Shown here piece by piece: positions 1 through 4,386 of a DNA stretch of 29,528 nucleotides (positions are counted from its first letter, which is position 1; each line of letters begins with the position of its first letter). Source of the stretch: a virus. The stretch covers positions 1 through 29,528 of the IMG/VR virus record IMGVR_UViG_3300034198_013568, one strand, 5' to 3'. The notes beneath the pieces were generated by a model. That model searched no databases. It worked only from the letters and a program-made list of their open reading frames with translations, and had not been told where the DNA came from. Made by a program: the position numbers and the translations under genes.

Positions 1-136
1 CGTCTATTCCGAGCTGTCAGCTACATCGAAGGGAATTCTTTATCCTCACTGCTTCTTACAGAGGCTACGATAAAGGTTTCTTCTTTGATTTACGCGGGTG
101 TAAGTTGCGCCTTCTTCTTTAGTCAGACTGACTATA

Positions 137-211
137 CCCCGAAGCCTTGCTCTGATAATAACTTGAGAATTTAAGCCCTCAAGAGGCGTTTAGAGTATTG
201 GACTTTCGGGG
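137..211. ncRNA. Nested stem-loop, structured RNA element
   Basis: CCCCGAA (137-143) pairs perfectly with TTCGGGG (205-211). Directly inside, GCCT (144-147) pairs with AGGC (184-187), and a perfect 6-bp hairpin CTTGAG/CTCAAG (162-167 with 178-183) lies within that. A 17-nt single strand (188-204) sits on one side only. Three nested perfect helices are unlikely by chance in A+T-rich phage DNA. The coding strand of the RNA is not decided by these pairs alone. Confidence 0.45.
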
Positions 212-268
212 CTTATTCTTTGCCTAGTTGTATTTTAATTTTATTTGGATAAATTAAGATACCTTAGG

Positions 269-318
269 CCCGCCATCTTCCCCCTTGAAATATAGGTGAC
301 TAGAGGGCGGGTATTTTT
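269..318 (+). terminator. Possible rho-independent terminator, rightward
   Basis: CCCGCC (269-274) pairs with GGCGGG (306-311). After one A/G mismatch the stem continues with TCT/AGA (276-278 with 302-304). The plus strand then reads GTATTTTTTG, a short U-run. The 23-nt loop is long for a classical terminator, so this may instead be one helix of the structured RNA region. No rightward gene lies upstream within the window. Confidence 0.35.
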
Positions 319-423
319 TGCCCAGTTTTTTCACTGTTAGGGTCATCAGAATCTAGTCTTTCCTAAAAGTCAAAAGCAATTTTTTATTCGAGTTGTCCCT
401 TTTGTCTATTCTCGATCGTATGT

Positions 424-549
424 CCCCCGCTGGTGCGATCCTTTCGGAGTCGTTCGGGGGCACTTTTCCCGCTCTATCCCCCGCTACGCAGTGAATAGAA
501 CCTAACGCATTTCTGCGCTTTTCTATGCACATTTTTTGCATATGCATAG
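424..549 (-). ncRNA. Group of hairpins with GNRA tetraloops
   Basis: Three hairpins lie close together. (1) CCCCCG/CGGGGG (424-429 with 455-460) encloses an inner stem (436-441 with 446-452, one bulged base) whose loop on the minus strand is GAAA. (2) CGCA/TGCG (506-509 with 514-517) also has a minus-strand GAAA loop. (3) CTATGCA/TGCATAG (523-529 with 543-549) is a 7-bp stem with a 13-nt loop. The 9-mer TCCCCCGCT occurs twice (423-431 and 477-485). GNRA loops on one strand only argue for a minus-strand transcript. The RNA class is unknown. Confidence 0.4.
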
Positions 550-598
550 AAATACGAAGAAATTAAACATAACAACCGAACGTGTCGATTGAGTAATA

Positions 599-704
599 GG
601 AAAAGGAAGGATTTGAACCTCCGATTAGAGCGTTGCCGCTCATTGTTACCATCCACAACCTAAGTTGCTTAGGAGCTTTTCAAGGCTCTCCACATTACTT
701 TTCC
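599..704 (-). ncRNA. tRNA-like RNA with six stem-loop arms
   Basis: Read on the minus strand, the element opens with GGAAAAG and closes with CTTTTCC, a perfect 7-bp acceptor stem. Just inside the 3' strand is a canonical T-arm: GGAGG, loop TTCAAAT, CCTTC. Between them, after a 9-nt linker, come four stem-loops with no spacer at all: GAGC-CTTGAAAA-GCTC (688-673), CTAAG-CAA-CTTAG (672-660), GTTGT-GGATGGTA-ACAAT (659-642) and GAGCG-GCAA-CGCTC (641-628). Then come TAATC and the T-arm. At 106 nt it is longer than normal class II tRNAs and has no recognisable D-arm. The last hairpin sits where the long variable arm of tRNA-Ser or tRNA-Leu would be. The first loop contains CTTGAAA, as in tRNA-Ser(UGA) anticodon loops, though with one extra base. 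No CCA is encoded; the 3' flank is TATT. It may be a highly divergent tRNA, an interrupted tRNA, or a tRNA mimic within a larger RNA. Confidence 0.5.
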
Positions 705-713
705 ATTGAATCT

Positions 714-785
714 ATTCGACTCAGCGAGAATGTCTTTCTTCCTAAAACATTCTCACAAAGGCGAATCCGGGGATTTTAACCCCCG
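714..785 (-). ncRNA. Two-hairpin RNA element upstream of the tRNA-like RNA
   Basis: ATTCG/CGAAT (714-718 with 762-766) encloses two 7-nt internal-loop strands and a perfect 8-bp stem GAGAATGT/ACATTCTC (726-733 with 747-754) with a 13-nt loop. Two bases further is a 5-bp G+C hairpin CGGGG/CCCCG (768-772 with 781-785) with an 8-nt loop. On the minus strand this last arm reads somewhat like a T-arm followed by an acceptor strand, but no matching 5' acceptor is present, so I do not call it a tRNA. It lies just 5' of the tRNA-like element on the same presumed transcript. Confidence 0.4.
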
Positions 786-790
786 AACCC

Positions 791-841
791 AAAAAATCAA
801 TACTTAAACAGAAAAGTTCAAAAATCGTGAAGTTAAGTATT
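791..841 (-). terminator. Possible leftward terminator after the accessory genes
   Basis: A perfect 9-bp inverted repeat, AATACTTAA (799-807) with TTAAGTATT (833-841), is followed on the minus strand by GATTTTTTGGG, a U-run directly after the stem. The stem is A+T-rich and the loop is 25 nt, so it would be weak. It lies about 110 bases beyond the stop of the last leftward gene and before the structured RNAs. It could end the accessory transcript or only attenuate it. Confidence 0.35.
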
Positions 842-949
842 AAGAAAAAGATTAAAAAGTTTTTTTCTATAATACAAGGAAAAAGTAAAAAAGTTTACCA
901 GGTTGCTACATCTAGTAAAATCAAGGCTTGGTCTATACTACATTCTTTA

Positions 950-1438
950 CTACATTCCTTTGGTAAAAGGATCCGATACAAAAAGTCCGGTGAATTTATT
1001 TGAAGCCATTGGAATATTGGCTGTTATGACAGTTTGGCCATCTTTTGTGATACAATTTGTTAGAACATCAGAGGCTGGCACACTAAGTGCTGGGGTTACT
1101 ACATCATTGACCGCGTCTGTTTTCTTTTTGCGAGATTCTTTTAATTTTAAAACTGCAGCTTTGAGTTTTTCTCTAGTTAGCAAGAAGAAGTTGATCGAGC
1201 GTTGTCTAGTTATTAATAAAAATCTGATCGAGCGTTCTTTAAGTTTGAATTGATTTAATTCTAAGACAGCCGATCTAGCGTCGACTGTGTCAAAGCCAGT
1301 GTGTTTTAAAACATTTTGCGCTTGAAGAATTCGCTGAAGACAAACTTCTGCGCCGTCTCTAGCTCCTGGCAATTTTGGATTTTTTAAGTAAATCAAAAGA
1401 AGTTTGCGATTGATGCTGATGTATTTTTTAATTTTCAT
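950..1438 (-). CDS. Chimeric protein with a tail-fibre-derived C-terminus
   Basis: The product has 162 residues. Residues 1-70 look globular and helical and match nothing I recognise. Residues 65-105 are basic and contain two 11-residue repeats (RSIRFLLITRQ, RSINFFLLTRE). From about residue 113 the protein changes character: VTPALSVPASDVLTNC matches VTPALGTPASGVLTNC in the large tail fibre encoded at 26532-28115. The following DGQTVITANIPM with KFTGL is a motif widespread in phage tail fibres. The frame then stops soon after. The similarity also shows in the DNA, so this is a fibre fragment lying in the opposite orientation to the fibre genes. The start is 6 bases after the stop of the upstream gene. 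It may be a live chimera, a recombination remnant or a decaying gene. The opposite-strand frame over the same bases also resembles the opposite-strand frame of the fibre, as expected for DNA homology. Confidence 0.6.
   Translation of the reverse strand: MKIKKYISINRKLLLIYLKNPKLPGARDGAEVCLQRILQAQNVLKHTGFDTVDARSAVLELNQFKLKERSIRFLLITRQRSINFFLLTREKLKAAVLKLKESRKKKTDAVNDVVTPALSVPASDVLTNCITKDGQTVITANIPMASNKFTGLFVSDPFTKGM
1173..1236. repeat. Two tandem 33-bp units (CTAGTTA ... GATCGAGCGTT)
   Basis: CTAGTTA occurs at 1173-1179 and 1206-1212, and GATCGAGCGTT at 1193-1203 and 1226-1236, both with a period of exactly 33 bases. A degenerate third GATCTAGCGT begins at 1272. The period equals 11 codons, so the repeat shows as two 11-residue repeats in the overlapping leftward gene. 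The conserved boxes could alternatively be protein-binding iterons; the middle of each unit is not conserved. Confidence 0.55.
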
Positions 1439-1444
1439 TTTGTT

Positions 1445-1675
1445 TTAATTAAATTTAGGAGCGTGGTAATATTTGTTGGTCAATTCCTCTCCGATTCTGT
1501 CGAATTTGTCATCCTCTAAGAATTTTTGGCAGTTGTGAGCGTTCAAATCTTCGTGAGCTAGAAAATATCCAGCAGCAAAAGAGACTGCGGCGAGTATAAT
1601 AATCATTAAAATTAAATTTTCTCCATTGTTTTTTTCGATTACTGTCCATTTTCCTGGGGTTGCTTCGTTTCTCAT
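1445..1675 (-). CDS. Small single-pass membrane protein, function unknown
   Basis: The product has 76 residues: a short charged N-terminus (about 20 residues), one strong hydrophobic segment LILMIIILAAVSFAAGYFLA (residues 21-40) and a soluble acidic C-terminal tail rich in D, E, K and N. It is probably anchored in the inner membrane with the tail on one side. It belongs to a leftward run of very small membrane proteins (1445-2641). No family is recognised. In phages such genes are often early host-takeover, superinfection-exclusion or lysis-timing functions, but nothing here decides among them. Confidence 0.65.
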   Translation of the reverse strand: MRNEATPGKWTVIEKNNGENLILMIIILAAVSFAAGYFLAHEDLNAHNCQKFLEDDKFDRIGEELTNKYYHAPKFN

Positions 1676-1686
1676 GTTCTTAAAAA

Positions 1687-1803
1687 TTAAAGTTTTTTGT
1701 CAATTAGCTTTTCAAGTTTGTAAATCTCACGACTAAGCGCACGCCTAGCTTCAATTTTTTCTTTTCTTGCTTGTAACAGTTGTTTTAAAGTAAGTTTTTT
1801 CAT
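1687..1803 (-). CDS. Very small basic coiled-coil protein, 38 residues
   Basis: This short frame begins MKKLTLKQLLQARKEKIEAR and ends in LIDKKL before TAA. It is basic and looks like one amphipathic helix with regularly spaced leucines and isoleucines, so it may dimerise. AAAGGGA lies a few bases before the ATG, a fair ribosome-binding site. It lies tightly between two other leftward genes, and without it the gap would be about 150 bases in an otherwise packed operon. No family is recognised. Confidence 0.55.
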   Translation of the reverse strand: MKKLTLKQLLQARKEKIEARRALSREIYKLEKLIDKKL

Positions 1804-1826
1804 ATTTCCCTTTTTAGTTTTTAAGA

Positions 1827-2060
1827 TTAACAGATTTTGAATTTACGACCAGAGCGGCCTTTTCTTCCAACACGTGGAATCCCAAGGCGGTAAAGCATGT
1901 TGTAAACAGTACGTTTGCAGACTTTTTTGCTTGTCAATTCCTCTAATTCTTTCGCTACTTTTTCTATTGTGTGGTTAGATTTTAAAAGAAGCTCAATTTT
2001 TTCTTTTATTTCTTTTTGTTCTTTTGTCAGTTCTTTTGTTTGCTCTTGTGTTGTTTTCAT
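1827..2060 (-). CDS. Small helix-turn-helix DNA-binding protein
   Basis: The product has 77 residues. Residues 1-22 are highly charged (K, E, Q). Residues 24-61 read as a helix-turn-helix: LLLKSNHTIEKVAKEL, then a turn, then a recognition-like helix KRTVYNMLYRLGIPR, resembling the resolvase/transposase-type HTH where a repeated step is followed by R-T-V-Y. The C-terminus is very basic (VGRKGRSGRKFK), suiting DNA contact. It may regulate the leftward accessory operon or a host promoter. The start lies 3 bases after the stop of the 18-residue frame upstream, suggesting translational coupling. Confidence 0.6.
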   Translation of the reverse strand: MKTTQEQTKELTKEQKEIKEKIELLLKSNHTIEKVAKELEELTSKKVCKRTVYNMLYRLGIPRVGRKGRSGRKFKIC

Positions 2061-2063
2061 GTT

Positions 2064-2120
2064 TTAAGCTGTTAAAATTAAGTAAAGAAGCCAAGCCGCT
2101 ATAATTATTAAGACTGTCAT
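2064..2120 (-). CDS. Possible 18-residue transmembrane micropeptide
   Basis: The frame encodes MTVLIIIAAWLLYLILTA and a TAA stop, which is essentially one membrane helix. It starts 3 bases after the stop of the upstream 39-residue gene and ends 3 bases before the next start, both junctions reading TAA-AAC-ATG on the minus strand. This exact, repeated spacing is the main reason to believe it. It has no clear ribosome-binding site and would depend on coupled translation. Confidence 0.4.
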   Translation of the reverse strand: MTVLIIIAAWLLYLILTA

Positions 2121-2123
2121 GTT

Positions 2124-2243
2124 TTAAATTGTAAAAATTAGATAAGTAAACCAACTGGCAGTAAGCATAAAAGCAAGAACAACGCAGGAAACTGCTATTG
2201 TTAAAATTGGGGATTGTTCAAGTAGTTCGTCAAAGTTTTTCAT
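2124..2243 (-). CDS. Small membrane protein, 39 residues
   Basis: The frame starts MKNFDELLEQSP and continues with one hydrophobic helix ILTIAVSCVVLAFMLTASWF, then a short tail TYLIFTI. It is a short acidic cytoplasmic head with a single membrane anchor. It starts one base after the stop of the 46-residue upstream gene (TAA-A-ATG), typical of coupled translation. No family is recognised. Confidence 0.55.
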   Translation of the reverse strand: MKNFDELLEQSPILTIAVSCVVLAFMLTASWFTYLIFTI

Positions 2244-2244
2244 T

Positions 2245-2385
2245 TTATTTTTGTTTTAAGATTAAAGAGTTGCATTCGTTTGTGTGGTTGTAGTTTTGTT
2301 TTTTTGCGTAGAAATCTACAAGGGCAATAATTAGAAAAAGCGGGATCATGATCCAAAGAATAATGTTTTTTGCGTCGTTTTTCAT
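2245..2385 (-). CDS. Small membrane protein, 46 residues
   Basis: The frame starts MKNDAKNIILWIMIPLFLII, so it has a short polar head and a membrane helix (about residues 8-24), followed by a polar tail (residues 25-46: DFYAKKQNYNHTNE and onward). Its stop is one base from the next start and its own ATG is 4 bases after the stop of the 83-residue upstream gene, so it fits exactly into the operon. No family is recognised. Confidence 0.55.
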   Translation of the reverse strand: MKNDAKNIILWIMIPLFLIIALVDFYAKKQNYNHTNECNSLILKQK

Positions 2386-2389
2386 GTTA

Positions 2390-2641
2390 TTATTGTTTAA
2401 GGTTAAATCTTGGTTTTGTTAAAATTATTCCTGTTCTTTCGCCAATTTTAAAAGGATAAACGACATAACCAGCAATACTTTGCGGCTTTGCTTTAGCTTT
2501 ATTAATAAAAAATAAGCGAGTTTCCTCGTGTGGATGAGTTCCTATGGCCAATCCGCCAATAATTCCAATCATAAATTGTGTTATTATAACCATAATAATC
2601 AGCAGTTTGATTTTATCTTTGGCTGCAATTTCTGTTTTCAT
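2390..2641 (-). CDS. Small membrane-anchored protein, 83 residues
   Basis: An N-terminal polar stretch (MKTEIAAKDK) precedes a hydrophobic helix (about residues 12-33, LLIIMVIITQFMIGIIGGLA). The remaining roughly 50 residues are soluble, ending in a predicted beta segment GYVVYPFKIGERTGIILTKP. The C-terminal part is compatible with a small periplasmic or cytoplasmic beta domain. It is the largest of the membrane-protein cluster. Its function is unknown. Confidence 0.6.
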   Translation of the reverse strand: MKTEIAAKDKIKLLIIMVIITQFMIGIIGGLAIGTHPHEETRLFFINKAKAKPQSIAGYVVYPFKIGERTGIILTKPRFNLKQ

Positions 2642-2654
2642 GTTAGTTTTTTAA

Positions 2655-3140
2655 TTAAAATTGCGATTGATCCCAGATTTCAATCGGTAAAAATTTGCGG
2701 CATATGTCAGCCGTTTGCTTTTGATTTTGTTTTTTAGCATTAGCGGCATAAACATAAATATCAGCAAGAGCAGCAGCAGAAGCAACAGAAGCAGCAGCAG
2801 AATAAGCAGCATGAGCAGCAGAATAAGCAGCATGAGCAGCAGCATGAGCAACAACATTTAACTCTTCTTTCGTTGCCCTGCCTTCACCGAAAGCGATTGC
2901 CACATCGACAGCTTTGACACTTCTCTCATCAGTCATCAAGTGTCTCACTGTGTTGGCGCAATGTGCTTTTGCTAGTGTTAATTCCTTCAATGATTCGGGA
3001 TTTGTTCTTGCAAATAGCCATAAAATCCAGTTTCCGCGCTCACAAGTTTCTAGAAATTGCTCAAGCGTTAGATCTTTCGCGAATTCAAAGCTGTTCAAGC
3101 AAGCGTTGCGTTTTTCTAAAAAAGTTTTTAGTGTTTTCAT
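2655..3140 (-). CDS. Alanine-rich Imm5-like protein
   Basis: The product has 161 residues. The N-terminal half (MKTLKTFLEKRNACLNSFEF..., then CERGNWILWL at about 34-43 and LTLAKAHCANTVRHL) matches a family common in phages and bacteria, often labelled putative immunity or Imm5-like. These proteins have a helical N-domain with a C-x-x-G-x-W-x-L-W motif followed by an alanine-rich tract. Residues 97-132 are the tract, with AHAAYSAAHAAYSAA and related units. The C-terminus (ADICRKFLPIEIW) is also typical of the family. The biochemical function of phage members is not established, and the immunity label comes from gene context in toxin loci. Confidence 0.6.
   Translation of the reverse strand: MKTLKTFLEKRNACLNSFEFAKDLTLEQFLETCERGNWILWLFARTNPESLKELTLAKAHCANTVRHLMTDERSVKAVDVAIAFGEGRATKEELNVVAHAAAHAAYSAAHAAYSAAASVASAAALADIYVYAANAKKQNQKQTADICRKFLPIEIWDQSQF
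2768..2852. repeat. GCA-type trinucleotide low-complexity tract
   Basis: The plus strand repeats AGCAGC, AGAATAAGCAGC and ATGAGCAGC units. It encodes the alanine-rich tract of the Imm5-like protein on the minus strand. Such slippage-prone tracts vary in length among relatives. The apparent Leu/Met-rich frame overlapping it in another minus-strand frame is a by-product. Confidence 0.7.
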
Positions 3141-3240
3141 GTTAGTAGTTTTTAAATTATCAAGATTGGAAGTGATCTTGATTTCTGAAGTGTGCTGCTT
3201 GTTTTTAATGTTGCAACTATTTATTTAAGTTTTTTTAAAT

Positions 3241-3777
3241 TTATTTTTTAGACAGCGCAAGCATTAACACGCCCATTTCGCCCATTTTTTTTTCTGTTTT
3301 GTCGTCAAAAATTTGCGCAATATTATTTTTGATTTTTACAGTTACGAAATTGGTACTCGTGAAATGTTTAAAAAGTTGAGGATCGACACAAAAAGAAAAC
3401 TCCGCTTCTTCGCACGGAAAAGGGTTCATCACGCGCGTGATGTCGGGGACTTGGCCAACATTTGCGGCGTTAATTACTAAAGCGCCGTTGCTTAAAATAA
3501 GCCCGTCTTTTCCAGCTTGTGAGATCTCTAAATTAGATTTGTCGTTCAACATTTTCAAAGCAGAAAAGCTCAATTGGAAGCGTTCGACGTTTTCAAGTGT
3601 TGCATTCAGTTCTAGCCTAATCGCGACGTGGCCATTTGTTGCTAACGCCTCGGCGTTGTAGCCGCGCTTTATGATTAAAAAATTAGAGAGGTAAGGACGC
3701 GTTTCATCTTTTTTAAAAAGCTTCGCAGCGTCTTTGAGTTTTTTAATGTCAGAAGTTGTGATTGTTGTAATTTTCAT
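3241..3777 (-). CDS. Possible sliding-clamp-like (DnaN-domain) protein
   Basis: The product has 178 residues. The opening pattern (KITTITTSDIKKLKDAAKLF, then RPYLSNFLI) and ATNGHVAIRL at residues 46-55 resemble the first domain of the bacterial beta clamp, where an A-T-D-G-H-R-L-A loop follows a strand; the second D is N here. The remainder alternates beta strands with a helix at about 70-85 (FSALKMLND), again clamp-like. A full clamp has three such domains and about 370 residues; this has at most one and a half. It could be a mini-clamp, a clamp decoy or an unrelated beta-rich protein. No polymerase gene lies nearby in the window. Confidence 0.4.
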   Translation of the reverse strand: MKITTITTSDIKKLKDAAKLFKKDETRPYLSNFLIIKRGYNAEALATNGHVAIRLELNATLENVERFQLSFSALKMLNDKSNLEISQAGKDGLILSNGALVINAANVGQVPDITRVMNPFPCEEAEFSFCVDPQLFKHFTSTNFVTVKIKNNIAQIFDDKTEKKMGEMGVLMLALSKK

Positions 3778-3811
3778 GATTTTGTTTATTTAGTTTTTTT
3801 TAATTTATTTT

Positions 3812-4057
3812 TTAGAAAATAATCGTGTGAGGAGAAGAACAAAGGCCCACAAAATATTTTATTTTCAATCCTTTGTCTTTCGCAATTGCTGCAATGTAGC
3901 GCGAGGCGAAAACTTTAGAAGAAGAGCCGCAAACTTTAAACGATGAAGAAAAAAGAAATTGGTCTTGTTCTGTTGTTTTTTCAATCTTGAGCCGATTATT
4001 TGAAAATTGACTTAAATCAAAATTGCTTTGCAAAATGTAATTTATTGAATTTTTCAC
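3812..4057 (-). CDS. Conserved-looking unknown protein with a GTG start
   Basis: I place the start at GTG (4057-4055), two bases after the stop of the upstream gene, giving 81 residues beginning VKNSINYILQSNFDLSQFSN. A longer reading begins further upstream inside the neighbouring gene, but its first ~45 residues are Phe/Leu/Arg-rich and look like an out-of-frame artefact. The retained part looks globular, with FLFSSSFKVCGSSSKVFASR then YIAAIAKDKGLKIKYFVGL, a beta-then-helix pattern with small residues. No family is recognised. Confidence 0.5.
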   Translation of the reverse strand: MKNSINYILQSNFDLSQFSNNRLKIEKTTEQDQFLFSSSFKVCGSSSKVFASRYIAAIAKDKGLKIKYFVGLCSSPHTIIF

Positions 4058-4059
4058 AG

Positions 4060-4386
4060 TTAGAAGTAATTTTGTACAAATTGAAGATTGAAACTTTTTT
4101 CGGATTGTTGGCCGCCGTAATAAAAAAAGTCGTTGACAGAAAAAAAGCAGTCGAATTTTGCGGCAATATCTCCAGAAAAAGCGCAATAAGAATGGCAACT
4201 TGGCTCACCAACTAGAAACGCTGTGCCGTGCATAGCTTGCGGCGGTAAAACTCCGAGCATCTCGTAATAGTGTTCTTCTGTTACTTGTTTTTGCCCCAAT
4301 TCTGCTAATATTTCAATGTAAGGCTGGGCTTCTTGTCTGAGTGTTTTTGTCTGGCCGTCTTTTAGTGTGATCTGGATAGATTTCAT
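4060..4386 (-). CDS. Unknown protein with an LPP-to-VGEP motif
   Basis: From the ATG at 4386 the product has 108 residues. A frame opening 48 bases earlier exists, but the 4386 start shares its CATGATT plus-strand context with the clamp-like gene. Residues 1-16 form a beta hairpin (KSIQITLKDGQTKTL). Residues 20-47 include PYIEILAELG and HYYEMLGVLPP, then AFLVGEP (about 57-63), and FFYYGG sits near the end. The EML-VLPP-x-GE arrangement is faintly like DUF1419-type proteins, but I would not assign it. It is the first gene of the leftward block. Confidence 0.5.
   Translation of the reverse strand: MKSIQITLKDGQTKTLRQEAQPYIEILAELGQKQVTEEHYYEMLGVLPPQAMHGTAFLVGEPSCHSYCAFSGDIAAKFDCFFSVNDFFYYGGQQSEKSFNLQFVQNYF

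Larger units (their letters stand above)
1..890. other. Gene-free, highly structured region (candidate large ncRNA locus)
   Basis: No open frame here looks like a real protein: the longest minus-strand frames cross the strongest hairpins and start without a ribosome-binding site. The stretch is richer in G and C than the genes around it and is filled with inverted repeats. Those not listed separately are a CTTTATC/GATAAAG stem (38-44 with 69-75) with an inner CTC/GAG, and two odd palindromes, AGCTGTCAGCT (12-22) and AGTCAGACTGACT (121-133). Three hairpins have GNRA loops only if read on the minus strand, which is also the direction of the neighbouring genes 950-4386. This suggests one or more leftward structured RNAs, perhaps of the large phage-borne type (GOLLD or ROOL classes, known near phage tRNA genes). 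I cannot confirm a class by eye, and the left edge may be cut by the window. Confidence 0.5.

Noticed and set aside
353-656. Two leftward open frames of 60-64 codons
   Set aside because: They run through the strongest hairpins, are Arg/Ser-rich without domain character, and overlap the tRNA-like element. A structured RNA explains the bases better.
599-704. A standard tRNA gene on the minus strand
   Set aside because: The acceptor and T-arm are right, but there is no D-arm, the candidate anticodon loop has eight bases, and two extra stem-loops are present. I report it as tRNA-like and assign no amino acid.
599-790. tmRNA (ssrA), one-piece or permuted
   Set aside because: CTAAGCA and the T-arm recall tmRNA 3' ends, but no tag-peptide frame or typical 5' end (GGGG...GGATTCGAC) pairs with it. 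GGATTCGCC near 765 is a weak coincidence. A covariance search would settle it.
868-873. TATAAT promoter on the plus strand
   Set aside because: The hexamer is perfect, but no -35 sequence stands 16-18 bases upstream and no rightward gene follows. In A+T-rich DNA this is expected by chance.
950-1130. Template repeat of a diversity-generating retroelement
   Set aside because: A fibre-like fragment away from the fibre suggested it, but there is no reverse transcriptase gene in the window, no adenine-specific mismatch pattern, and the match is to the middle of the fibre and not its C-terminal tip.
903-1253. Rightward open frame of 116 codons
   Set aside because: It is the opposite-strand shadow of the fibre-like segment. 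Its similarity to another opposite-strand frame at 27422-27646 follows from the DNA homology of the fibre regions. It has no ribosome-binding site.
1173-1283. CRISPR array
   Set aside because: Only two units are present, the repeats lie inside a coding frame, and no cas genes are nearby. No array-like repeat occurs elsewhere in the window.
2651-2857. Leftward frame made almost only of Leu and Met
   Set aside because: It is a by-product of the trinucleotide tract that encodes alanines in the real frame of the Imm5-like gene.
3812-4198. Longer reading of the 81-residue gene, starting inside its neighbour
   Set aside because: The extra ~45 residues are Phe/Leu/Arg-rich low-complexity and overlap a better gene by more than 130 bases. 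The GTG after the upstream stop fits the coupled pattern of the operon.
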